Part shown: positions 38,781 through 51,500 of the stretch, piece after piece
Layout of the letters: each line of letters begins with the position of its first letter
Numbering within the stretch: the first letter of the stretch is position 1
NCBI GenBank assembly: GCA_005406025.1
Contig: BGZK01000015.1
Span: forward strand, 1,116,001-1,180,000
Direction of reading: 5' to 3'
Length of the DNA: 64,000 nt
Origin: Eumeta japonica
Taxonomy: Eukaryota; Arthropoda; Insecta; Lepidoptera; Psychidae
Made by a program: the position numbers and the translations under genes
The notes under the pieces: generated by a model
Database searches by the model: none
What the model saw: only the letters and a program-made list of their open reading frames with translations
What the model was told of the DNA's origin: nothing

Positions 38781-39559
38781 TTAATCCTTCCATAGACGCG
38801 CATGTTTAGATACGTCCATATCAAAAAGTTTTTCTCCATTGTCTATTAGTTATACCTTATCGATGATAGACAAATTTCACTGTGTTACTACATTTTTATC
38901 CATAACTTTGGTCTAAACCACTAAATTAATTATTCCTGTTTCTAGTTCATAACGCGCTTTTTAATGTTTATTATTAAATTTAGAATTTTTGAATAAGTAA
39001 ACAAATATTATAGGAGATATATTCTAATTAAAAAATAAGGGTTCTATGATTAATGTGATTTTAATTGTGATTTAAAACATGTATATAAATATGATGCTAA
39101 AACGAAATTATATAATAATTTAGTAACAAATAAAGAAATATCTAGAATTATAAACGAATTTGTGTTTTATTAGAGCTCTCTAACCTGCGATGCGAGGAAG
39201 TGATGTAAGTATCTTGTAAGGGAAGATACCCATATTACGTGACCGGGGGGCATTATTACGTAAAAGTAGAAATCGATTGCGATTCCGGAATCGATTTGCG
39301 ACTTGAAATTGTTAGGTATAAAAAAATGTTATACGCAATTTTGAGTGACTTTAAAGCGTTAGATTAAATTAAAACTTTGCACACTTATTGAGGACCGATG
39401 GCTGTACAATAATATGGTATAATTGAACTGATCTGATGATGGAGCCAGAAGGTAGGCATAACAACTCTATAACGGAATAACATACCCTAGTCGTGTTAAA
39501 AATTAAAAAATATGGGTCACGTAATTTGGGTATGTTCCGTAATTAGATCTTTTATATTT

Positions 39560-39985
39560 TTCCTAGCTTTTGCCCGCGGCTCCGCCCGCATGGAAATACA
39601 ATTAATTCCTCATTTTTTATGTCAAGTAGAGTTGCTATCATCGATCCCGTCTTCGATTCAAGGTCCTATTTCACAGTTAGTACCGATTCGGTCTTATTTT
39701 CTGTTCCAATACTGAGTCTCTCTCTTTTTTCCGATCGCGTTATCGCTTTCGATTATGATATCGATCCCGATTTCGATACTGATTCCGGTTTCTTATGAAT
39801 TATTGCACAGACACATATTAGGGGGAGATATAAAATATAAATGCATTTAAACCAGAAAATATGATATTTGATTGCTGAATTTCATTTAAATCCATCCAGC
39901 CGTTTATGCGTGGTTAGGTTACAAAAAGTCAAACATCGACACAAACAAACACTTTTGCAATATTATAATATTGGGATATAATACT
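39560..39985 (+). repeat. Interspersed repeat, near full length
   Basis: Head tagcttttgcccgcggctcc, then the degenerate TCGAT/TCCCGAT body (39640-39800), then a 3' part with ccatccagccgtttatgcg and a tail cacttttgcaatattataat. The same 3' tail motif occurs at 40640-40670. Typical of a common lepidopteran LINE/SINE-like repeat; class not established. Confidence 0.6.
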
Positions 39986-40489
39986 GAAAAAGACGCTGTG
40001 TAAAAACTGTATAATTCGTTTTAATTTACTTTGAATTTCTTGTAATTAATCTATTATTATTAATTGTATAATTACAATCCTATTATAATTATATGATTTG
40101 ACGCTGTCTCTTACTTTCGCATTTACTCTACTTCGCCCTGTCACACAATATCTCACTCTCCAGTCTCCCTCCCAATCCTCATCGCCTCTTCTAACACCGT
40201 TCCTTGTCTAAACAAATCAAACAATAAGCATGGCCGACAAAATAAAATAAAATAAGTGACTATTAATTTTTTTTAATTATAAGGACTGATAAATATAAAC
40301 ATATAATGAAATAAACGATAACCTATATTTTATGTACCGATTAATTATAACAGTATTCCAAATTTTATCAAAATAAGTAGACATACAGACAAATAGACGG
40401 AAAGATAATCAAACAAAGATTTATATATGACAAAATTGTGTACCTACTGTATCAGTGCACTCAAGTTCATTAAAATCAATTTGACTATT

Positions 40490-40675
40490 GTTGAGCCGTG
40501 AAAAACCATACAAACGAACGGACAGACAAACAAACAAAAAGTAGGCTATGTCCTTCCCCGGGACTCAAACTATTTCCATACCGAATTGTACTTAAATAGG
40601 CTCAGGGGTTTAAGCGTGAAGAAGTAACAGACAGACAGACACACTTTCGCATTGATAATATTAGTATGGATTATA
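40490..40675 (+). repeat. 3' end of the same type of interspersed repeat
   Basis: Contains ggacagacaaacaaacaaaa, ctatgtccttccccgggact, cagacagacagacacacttt and the cgcattgataatattagt end. Confidence 0.6.
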
Positions 40676-41599
40676 TTGATGCTCGTTTTGAAATTATACG
40701 CTTTTTATTGGGGACGTCTCTAAAATATTAACCACCCTTTTTAGAATAACATTTGTGCTGTGTTTCGTATTGGTTGTTCAGTTCAGTTAAAAGATAAGAC
40801 TTATCAAAGAAAGAACAGGACTTTCTGCTTGTTCTCTAATTATCGAGAAGTGTTGTCTTCATATCCATTTACTTATTGGTCTTTTTCTCGTAATGGCCGA
40901 AGTATTGTTCTTTGAACAAATATAGTGTTTGATATTGAACATATTGTTGGGAGTTATGTGTTCGGATTAAAAAAAAAACAGAATAAGATGTATTTGGTAA
41001 CATCGTGATACAAAAGACACAAAGAGATTTATATAATATTCTTACAATTTTAATAATACAGTTAGAAGAAGTAGTATAATTGACTACTATTGCTAGCTAT
41101 ATTAGAAACCTCAGCAGCAGCCCGGCGCATGCCTGCATCTCTGCATCTTTATCTGCCGCATGAAGGAGTTCGCGCAATGTCGCGCTCAAAACTTGATATC
41201 TACAACCTAGGAAACCATAGATGCGACAAACTTTTAATAAAACAATCTAATATTTTTGGGTAGGTAATAAAATGCACTTTTATTTCATTAAAAAAATCGA
41301 ATAAATAAATAATGAGGTTATATTAATAGCACTTGCTCACCTGTTTACACCTGGCAAATTTATCGTTATGCTGAGGAGAAAGTAGGCAACCTATATTCTT
41401 CCAATTTCACGTGTCACGTTCTTTCAGCTAATGCTCGATTTGAATGTATAACAATAAACAAATCGAGAAACTTCACTGAACAGAGTTAGAGTTAATTAGA
41501 ATTTGCATTAAAACTTAACAGCATCGGCGCTCGATTTAGATAAGCAACTCAATTGTGATTTATCAATCTATGTATAAGGGTACATATATCCAACATCAA

Positions 41600-41790
41600 A
41601 TCTAATACATGTGTTCTGATTCTCATCCCGCTAGTGTTCCTGGTTCCGGTCACGATTTTAATTCTAGTCCCGGACCCACAATTAGTTCCGTTCTTCATTT
41701 CGGTCTCGGCTCTAGATTTTGCTCCTTGTCCCGCTTTCAATTCTGATACCAATACCGATCATAGCAATTCGCTGCCGCGTTTACTGGGAC
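41600..41790 (+). repeat. Degenerate CCGAT/TCCCG-type repeat
   Basis: Loose tandem words such as gttccggtcacgat, agtcccggacc, tcggtctcggctct and taccgatc; same composition as the body of the repeat at 39560. Confidence 0.5.
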
Positions 41791-41959
41791 TATTTTAACC
41801 GACGTCTCTTTCATCTCTCATAAGGGAATTTGTAATCTGTAACGAGGATTTGTCATTTTTCGCGGTGGCAATAGCGACTCCCTCTTTTTAATTATAAATA
41901 CATTGATAATATGTTCTGTCACACAAACACAGCGCCATCTGGTAGCAAACTAAGCGACG

Positions 41960-42170
41960 AGGTTTGTATTATGGATATCGGATAGTTGATAGAATGCATA
42001 TACACATTTTTTTTAAATATATACACGTAATACACAGAAATACGCAGACTTCAAACAAACAAAAATTTTTAATCAAATAATTGTCTGTCTCGCATGGGCA
42101 TCGAACCCACGTCCCCAGCTCAGCAGATATTGCCACCGCCGACCGCACCAATCAGCCAGTCTGTCTGTCT
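41960..42170 (-). mobile_element. tRNA-headed SINE
   Basis: Minus strand from about 42165: box A-like gattggtgcggtcgg, box B-like gggttcgatgccc, then a tail with caattatttgattaaaaatt, gtgtattacgtg and atccgatatcc. A tRNA cloverleaf does not form, so this is a SINE head and not a tRNA gene. Confidence 0.75.
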
Positions 42171-43769
42171 GTAATTCATACCAACGCCGGCGCACGAAGC
42201 AAGTTCGGTCGCTATACGAACATTGCCCGATAGTTTTAGTAGACTGCGACGTCGGTGGGCCGTCCTATTATCATGGTAAAAACGCTAATGAATATGAAGT
42301 TTCCTTAGCCGCTTGTTCGGGCCGAGAGCAACCGATTTCCCTTTTGTGTATGGAACATATGCGCGACATTTAGTATTTACTGAAGCTCCACGCTTGCGTT
42401 CGTTAATTAGCATAGTAATTATATTCCGTTGTACCTAAACGTTCGTGTATGCGCTGCACGAATCGATAGATCATGCTCGATGCTATAAAGATTTCCTAGT
42501 GAAGCCGTGAAAATCCCGTTGATGATCGTTTTGGGAAATGGGCTCTGGGCATTAGATTGGTCATTTTCTTATACAACAGTGTTTGCCATTTTTTTTTAAA
42601 TTACTTTCAACAAGTTCACACGTGACTATTGAATCAATGAAGGATAGGCGTCAGATATAAAACGAAAAAATAGGTTTCAACATGCTTGTATGTACATGTG
42701 TAATAACAAAAAAAAACACCTAATTATATGGCCGGAAAATTCTATGACATTCAGCGTATTTAATCCTAAAATATTTCAATGAATAATTTCAGTGATAGAA
42801 AGAAAAAAAGTGCTATCTCATAGTTACACGGTCAATTGAATCAAGGATACCGTATTGCTAGCAGCTCAGTTTTACTTTTATTTAATTAGGCTACATTAGG
42901 AAATATAAGAGCTATATTTAACTTTTCATAATATGAACTATAAACAATATTTTGATAGATATAACTTGTCACGTTTCAAAATTCCACATCTATAGATATG
43001 ACTCCTTTGTGTGATTGAATTATATTTTTGAATTATTTTGTTAAATAAAAAATAATTATAAAATAAAACTATTACATTTTTATTTCTATAAGTAATAAAA
43101 ATTTTGAGCTTGATATCTGTACCTTCAACGTTTTCGATTTTACGTATAACAATATTCACCTTTTTCACGCTTTTAGGTGTAGGATTTCCAAAAATCTTTT
43201 GACAAAAGAACGTTGATAAAGTGCACCCCAAATTAAAAAAAAATTTGGTTGCCTGTAAAGTCGGTATACGGGCGAAAGTTTTACGTGACAACGACTTTGA
43301 ATGGTAAAATCATTTTAATGTGAATATTCATTCGTATAGTAGGAAGAAGGATGAAATAATAGTAACAATTTAAAACATTTATTTATACAAAATTATATTT
43401 AAAACATTAATTTATACAAAGAATCTCGCACTGAATTTCATATTAACAAAATTTTATTTTACCTTTACACATACATACGTATTTATATACAAATATACAT
43501 ACAATAACTTGCAATACATTTGCAAGTTATGCATAATTCTCTAGTGCTGCGCGCGCGGCAGACCGATCATAGTTGAGTGGGAGAGAGACGCAAGGCATTC
43601 GGCGGGCCTCTCTCTCGTTCGGTGACTCATCGTTACGTTACCGAGCGTTACACTTTTTCATAAGTGACTCCCAGCCGCAACCTAATTTAAGACGTTGTCA
43701 CGTCAAAAAAATTTGTGAGTTTACTTAATCCAGAATCTTGCTGAGAAGTAAAAATAAGTCTATGTAGTT

Positions 43770-43935
43770 TTTGAGTATTCGTTTATTACAAAGACCGCCA
43801 ATTTCCCAGAAGGGTAGATAGAAACCACAGATTTCTGGATGGTAAGATTTTTGTGTAACACTTTCGCTTCATCGATATCCAACAATCGTTTTACGCAAGT
43901 CGTCCGTCACACACAATTTTTACAGCATTCCATTA
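43770..43935 (-). mobile_element. LINE reverse transcriptase C-terminal fragment
   Basis: The minus strand gives DEAKVLHKNLT and SVVSIYPSGKLAV across one shift, matching the end of RTE-like ORFs. On the + strand the phrase tttcccagaagggtagatag recurs in variant form at about 49983. Confidence 0.55.
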
Positions 43936-46900
43936 TCGAATTTATGAACACTTGTACCAGCATCAAATAATAACAATATGAAATTTTAAATGTTGTCACT
44001 TACAACAAGCGTTTTCGAATAACGCAAGAATAAATTTGAAATGTAGTTAAATATATTTAGACTATTTACATCACCATGAAGATTTATTCTTGGCGCATCA
44101 TAGCATCTGCATGGGCACTGCATTCTGTCATGAATTAAAAGCATTAACATTGTAAAAATATTAAATTTTCTCAGTGCTATAAATAAAAATAGCGAATCAA
44201 AATCTACATAATCTATTTAATTAGGCACAGCTTACATGTAGAAATGGCAACCATTTATATAAGTTTAAAACAGTTAACTATAATAAAGTTACAAAACACC
44301 TAAATAATACCGGTTAGTTGCACATTTTTCGATATGGCATCTGACATACATTTGCACACATCTCTCGGCATTCGTTCGTGGTATGGCCTTGGTATAAGAC
44401 GGGTCCGACGGCACCGCATGCAATTATAATATAAATAAAACGTTATTTTCTTACCCGAGAAACGTACCGCGTCTTGAGCGCCCGACTTCAAGTTGGCTGT
44501 GAGTGTTTCTGTGCATGTATTCCTTAGCAACGTTCGAATACAAGGACGTCAAAGACGCCCATCATACGAACACCATTCGATTTTTTTTATGTGAACATAA
44601 ACGTTTTTTCTATGATCATACATCGCGATAATACAATAGAGGTGGCGACACAGTCGTCCGATATGCGCCTGAGTGCTCCACCACCCGTAAAGCCTTTCCG
44701 CTGTTGTGAAGTTTTATTTTAATTACCGGATTTTATCGAAAGAAAGGTTAGCAGGTCACAATTCTCGCATCAAATAAGTATTGGGAATTTAAATCTTGGT
44801 AAATCTGATCCATGATGTTAATAACTTAATAAATGATATTAGGAATTTGGATAAATGAGTAGATGTTTATTATTGTTTATTCAAAAACCTTCAATGTTTT
44901 GTTGGTTCATTTCCAACTTTATCAGTAAATTCTGGAAAGCGTAGTTACAAATAGTTAGATAATCACGACATGTACATAAAAGAATTATAATAATTATACA
45001 AAAACAATTCCATAAGTTAATAAAAACATACAATAATTATATCCATCATGGATTTATTTTCCAACGAAACGTTGAAATTTTTTAAATAAATAATATGTAC
45101 TCATTTGTCCAAGTTCACTATATCATTTATTGAGCTGTTGGGAATTTATTTTCATTATATGAAAAAATTCCCGGCTAAGTGCGAGTTAAACTCCTGTAGT
45201 CCCGTAGTAAATCCTCGCACTAGTTCCCGGCAAAAGTAAAATTAATTTACTCATTGTATTACACATTTCACTTTATGACGATTTTGCGTTTCCCCTTGGG
45301 ACTTTAAAGATATTTTCGTCTAAGTTTTTTTTTTGTAAACTCTCTATATCTGAGTCAGTAATTTCAGAGATAAAGGGAGGGGGTGAATGCTGGAGTTTTG
45401 TGATTTCTTTAATATCGTTTAAACTATTCCTTTTAATTAGATGTACATACTGCAACATTCCAAACTTTTTTGAGTTTGGTCTAGAAGATTTGATTTTGAT
45501 ATAGTACAATCCGCGATGCACAAATTAGATGGGATGCGAAATCGGGTGTTAACAAAGAGTGAAGTCATTCCATTGTGTTATGCCTTCATGCAACATATTC
45601 GGGCATTTTATACTGAACGAGTGCATTTTACTTCCAATGTTAATTTAAAGATGATTCACTTTCAAAGCAGACAAGTTAAGCTTTCGATGTATGACATTTT
45701 AACCGTTATTGATGCTAATTGTTTAATGTGGAATTTTAGAGTTTTAAAGTTTTATTATATAACACGACTATTGTAACATATTTTAACAATTTAATAAAAA
45801 AATAATATTATATATATCCCTTTACTTTGATAAAAATACGCTTATTTACCCCTTTTGTATTTCCAATATCTTACATATATTCGTGTTTATTTATACCATT
45901 AAATTATATTTCATATTCATAGTTGATATAATAATATTATTAAAATAATATTGATGTAATAATAATAGACATCATATTTCTGAAAAAATTTTTGCAACCA
46001 TTTTAAATAATTACTCGTTTATTCTGAGGTATTATATATCCTTAAGATCATATTTTGTATGTTCCGGAGTTTATTTCTTAAAAATATTATATTTAATATA
46101 TTCGCATGTGGTAAATTGCAATCGCATTTCGTAGCTAGCACGCATCATTTTTACTTAATTCTATGAGTCCCCAAAACTAATCCCCAAAATCAGGATTGAT
46201 TTATATACTATATTATACTGTATAATAACGGTCAAATAATGATACAGTAAAGCCATCTTGTTCGAGTTCAATAGTTTTTACCTACAAGGAATAGGGAAAC
46301 GATTGGAACCCCTAAAAATTTGTTCTTATTTGTTTTTTATATTGTAATTTAACATATATCTACTTTACTTCTAATCGTAGATTAAATGCATAAAATACTA
46401 CTACGTTTTAAAACGGTTCATTTTGTTAATGGTATTTTTTTTAGTATAAAAAACATCATTATAATCAACAATCAGTCGCTCAAATCCCCAGGCTTCTATA
46501 TTTATAGTACGAGATCCGATCGCGTGATTTCTACGTCCGTCTGTTTTTCAATCAAAATGCGATTTTTACACATAATTGTTAATAAAAGAATATCCTTCTG
46601 CCGGGTTGCCAATCACAATATCGTCGTAAGTACTTTCATTTCAAATTTTATTAATTGTGTGTTTTTAAACAAGTACGTTCATCCGTTGTCAAGAGGAATT
46701 AAAAATTATTTCATAGAGCAAAGAACTTAATAAGTTTGTGTAGCCATTTCTCATTTGGTCTCAAGCTCTTGGCAACCAGATATTTAATGTGTTCATAACG
46801 TTTCTTAATAAATTATATACCAAATTAAAGTTATTTTTTTTGTTCACAATGACACAAGATTGCCTATGTTAAAGTGACCGCAAATAGGGGTTGCTAACTG

Positions 46901-48500
46901 TTGAACATACGTAAGGGCAAGAAAGAGAGATAGTTAACGCACCGAACAGTCTAAAAACATTGCGTATGCGTCGATGCATAGGGCACTCAACTGGCCAGCA
47001 TCACTTTTATGTTGACCGCGTTGTTTTATATAGAGCTGGTTAATGTACTACATACCTTGTTTTAGTTGCGATCAATAATTGCATTTATTAAACTGCAAGT
47101 CGTATCACAATATAAGATGATATAAATGGAAAATACAGCAGTGTTTTCTGTCCTGTAGTGAGAAACAAACAATGCTTGTTTTTAGTGAAAAGTCATTTAA
47201 AAAGCGGTTTTTTTGTTCATATTTTGTCGTAGAAAACAATATACCATGACATTGAATTTCTTGCGGCCACATCCGGCAGATGTACGAAGAAATCAGATTT
47301 ATTCATGACTGAACTATTAATAAAAAGCTTTATTGAATTCTACGTCAAAACATGCATATATTGTAACGTAAAAAGAAATCTTTCAAAATATATAAAAACA
47401 AGTTTGAAATAAACACACTTTTCAGTGGAACGTAATTATTATTATTATGTTAATAATAATATTTTTTTGTCTTATAATAATCTTTAAATAATTAATTATG
47501 TACTTAATTTGATAGACACAATAGTGTTAATGATATCTTAATCTCATTTCTCGTCTTATACTTGATTTTAATTTTCCATTTTATTTTGGTTTTAATGTTA
47601 TAATTTGTATAAATATAAATAAAATAACAATTTTTATTTTCAATTATGCACTGTATTTGCTATGCATACGGTATATATTTCTATTGACACTTGGTTCACG
47701 ATAGGATTTTATTATGATTTTTTTTTTATACAAGCTCACGCACATTTATTTATTATTTGTGTCAAATTTTGTCACCCCAATGCTAGGGTATACCGTCCTA
47801 CAAACTTTTTGTTTAGGAACGAGGTACTTGAACCTAAAGCGCGGGTTAAGGGGTGGTTAACGATCCTTGTTACGATTGCGATGAAAACGTCCGGGACCAA
47901 AGGCTTTACGTCTTCTTAGAGGCTTAGAACGAATGGTTTTGTCTATGTATTTTTTTAATTTAATTTGGTGAACCCAATGCCTCATTATTTCAAGTCAACA
48001 GTTCTTTTATATATATATTGTACATGGCTATACGGCTATGAGGATTTCAATAAAAAAAATATTGTTGGTTTAGCGCCATTTCGTGGGATTTTGAGATATA
48101 TACTATATAGTTGTTTCTCAACAACAAATGGCTGTTATACGATATAAACTACAGATGGCATTGTGTAAACAAAACATGTGTGTATAATTAGCATATCATA
48201 TTGTACAGGTATTGCATCTGTTTACATATTTAATGTTTGAGATCGATATAAACAACCTTTCCAGTGCCATGTTTTTACATTCCAGCAAAGGAGACGAGCA
48301 AAGCTCGGTTGCCCGGTGCGACTCCATAAAAACGACCTACCTACTATGTCCTAATTATGATTAGGATATAGTACAAAAGCGACGGCCGATTCCTATAATA
48401 TTATAAGAGATCGACTTTCGTTTTTGAATTTATCATTTTTTAGGTAGTGTGTACTTTAGTAGATCTATATATATTAAAATGAGGTTTATGTTTTTTTACA
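43936..48500. other. Region upstream of gene C, no gene assigned
   Basis: AT-rich. Short frames at 45273-45521 (-), 45516-45776 (+) and 46386-46730 (+) have no family I recognise and no supporting splice structure. 47760-47930 reads like an interspersed repeat. The upstream non-coding exon(s) and promoter of gene C must lie here or further left. Confidence 0.35.
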
Positions 48501-48501
48501 G

Positions 48502-48552
48502 ATGTTCGAATATTGAAAAAAACTTTGAAAAATGCATCCACTCTTGAGACAG
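48502..48552 (+). CDS. Gene C exon with start codon
   Basis: Acceptor tttttttacag ends at 48501. The first bases of the exon, ATG TTC GAA TAT TGA, form a four-codon upstream ORF. The main ATG is at 48532 (MHPLLRQ), followed by CAG|GTACCT. The UTR part is recognisably like that of gene B. Confidence 0.78.
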
Positions 48553-51500
48553 GTACCTATCATATTAAATTTTTAAATTGATTTTGGTACTGTAAAAGAC
48601 AGATAAAGCAGTACTTCAATTTGTTGTGTCCTTGAGACTGTGACGTCAATTCGATCGGCACAATTCCCAGCATGAGGGTTGTTATTAGTTTTGAGATATG
48701 AATTAATTTTGCAAATTAAGTTAAGGTAATTGTAAGGTACTTTGTTTTTAAAATATAATACCTTATTAATAAATATAATTATGTATTTACTACTTTTTAT
48801 AAACCAAAGATTGGAAAATATATGCGTCTCTTAAGAGATGTGCGGAATGTCCTATTATTAAATTTCATCGTATAAAAAAATCGGCATTGTAACAAAAAGT
48901 TTTATCTAGTAAATGGTTGAAAGACAGGCACATGGGGGTAATAAACTAATTTCCTTGATTGACGATTGATTAATTTTTTGATTGACGACGCTATTTTACT
49001 ATTTATGTTTTTCAGTTGGAAACAACTGATAGATTTTTCCTCCATATTTTTAAGATCATGACATTATATAAATAAGAAGTTTTTAAATTCAATTTCTCTG
49101 TAAATAGCGACTGTCATTATTAAAGTAATTTGTATAGTTTTACTGATATAGAATTTAAAACTTTGCCAGTTCTTGGGGTTTTCAAAACATTTCTTCAGTA
49201 GATAGCCACAAATATGAAAAAGCGATTTTTTTTCAAGCAGGTCTAGGTTACCATATTCAGCACTCAAAACTTGAACGTTACTAACTGCATCTTAATTTAT
49301 AATCGCGAATAGATTCTCGATTTCTAGGTCGCTAATAAGATCTAAATTATTGGTTTTTATTGAGAAGTTTTCCCAAACCGTGTGCGCAGTTTCCTCTTTA
49401 TGGTGGTTAAATATTTTATAAGAAATATTTGTTGAAAAGCCAATATAAATAGCCTACCGGTGGGCTCTGTAGGCATACCATTTTTGTCCTAATTTGATCA
49501 AAAAAATTTTCTACTCCATCTTGAATCAAATTCCTTGTGAGCAAAAACGTTTATCCTTCTATCTTAAGATCAACAAACAACAGTGAAATTATTGTTATTG
49601 TGATTTGGAAACCTTGGATAAACTTTATATTTGAAGTAATAACACATAAATTCTTCGGATCAGTTTTAGAGTGCAAAAAAATTATCATTAAATTTTAATT
49701 TGTGAATCGACACTAGTCGTGTCGATTGACTATTGATTGACATTCGATACACGTTGTCTACATTTAGTTTAAAGAGTCGAATGAATCATTAATTAATTTT
49801 ACGAATTCCGGTGTTAAATAAAATTATATAATGTATAATTTTATTACGTAATTAAAATAACTTAGCCTTACTTATCCTTGATTAGCTTCTTGCTCCCAAG
49901 CAGCTATTGTTGAAACTGACTTGAAGGTCAACATGACAGGGATGGATATAAATACTTACAATATAATTATGTAAACTTCTATTTCCCAGACGTGTAGGCA
50001 GAGAATATAGATTTGCAAAAGGTTTGATCTTTGTATATATTTTTGCTTCACGTCTATTCATCCGCAGACGGCTTGTAGTTGTGACGGACCTTGAAAAGGG
50101 CGGACAGTGATCATAATATAAAACGATTATACAATTTTGTTTGGGTACCGTCGAAAAACAAACTATTATGCTCCAAAAAGTTAAAGTCAATAACCGTTTC
50201 CGGTGCGATTCTGGTGCGCTGGGCTCAGTTCGTGTAATAGGCATGAAATTGATGATGTTTTCTTTAAAATTTGCTAAAATGTCATTTCATGAAAGATTGT
50301 CGATTGCTTAAATTAGGCCCTTTTTCAATGTTCAGCAATTTGTTCTGCGTAAGTTTTTTACGGCGACCCTTGCCGACCTATCACACAAGTCCGCTCAATA
50401 AATTTGTTTTGTCAGTCTACTCTCATCCAACCTTTCCAGATGGCCAGTCTACTGCCACATACCTTTTCTAGACATTGCACCTTCTTTCGGACATCACTGT
50501 TCCCACATCTATCTTTCCAAATCATTCCACATATATTAGGCAGAGACTGCGTCTCCATCGTATTCATTCTACTTCCTTTTTTTTTGCCATACCCAACTTT
50601 TAGTACTATACATATGCTACATAATTGTAGGCATCAGGATTATAGATATCCAAACGCGCTACAACGACAAGCAAAGTCCCATTAGCTTCATTTCCCGTAT
50701 TGACTCTCCATTATATAATTATTCGATGCTTTGAATGTTCGGCTCACCTATTCTACAGTAAAATAGCTTTGAATGGACTAGGTATCACGTTTGAAAAACA
50801 TTCGCGGTCACTTGCTAATGTTGTATATACAGTGGAATCTCAATAACTCGAACCTCGTTAAGTCGAAATCCTCAGTAAGTCGAAAAAATTGCCATTCCTT
50901 CCGATGAACCCCTAAATACGCGGTATCTCGAATTATTTAGACTTTGTAACTCGAACAAAATGTTATTTCCCTACGAAGTATTGATGATACATACACTCTA
51001 TAACTCGAATTTCCAAAAGGAGACTCCGTAAGTGGTAGTTGGTAAAATATAATGACGTCTTACTTGGAATTCCCGAAATAATAGCAATAAATTCCAAAAT
51101 GAATGCTCGGGTTCGGGGCTTCTAATCTATTGTTTTTGTCTTGTACACGTGCAATGAATGAATTCATTAATGAAACTTTCTAAGTAACACAGCTGTGAAC
51201 GTTATGTTTGATCCGTTACGTTTGATTTTTTTAGTGTACAGTTTACTTCGTAAGTCGAAATTTCAGCAGTTAAGTCATATTGTATCTCGAAGTTTTTGTT
51301 AAGTCGAAAACTCGTTAATTCGAATTTTTTTGCATTCCCCTTGACATTCGAGTTATTGAAATCTCAATAACTCGAATGTCAAGATTTTGAGATAGTTCTG
51401 AAGTTCACTTATGTGGAATCCCACATAAGTGAACTTCTGTTGTTGTCACTAATACCACTGTACAGAAATGATGACCCACCAGTTTATCCTGAGTAAGAGA

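Noticed and set aside
42085..42170. tRNA gene on the minus strand
   Set aside because: Same reasoning: promoter boxes without a cloverleaf, followed by a characteristic SINE body.
45273..46730. Short frames 45273-45521 (-), 45516-45776 (+), 46386-46730 (+)
   Set aside because: No recognisable domain, no splice context and no codon bias that I can judge; expected by chance in this length of DNA.
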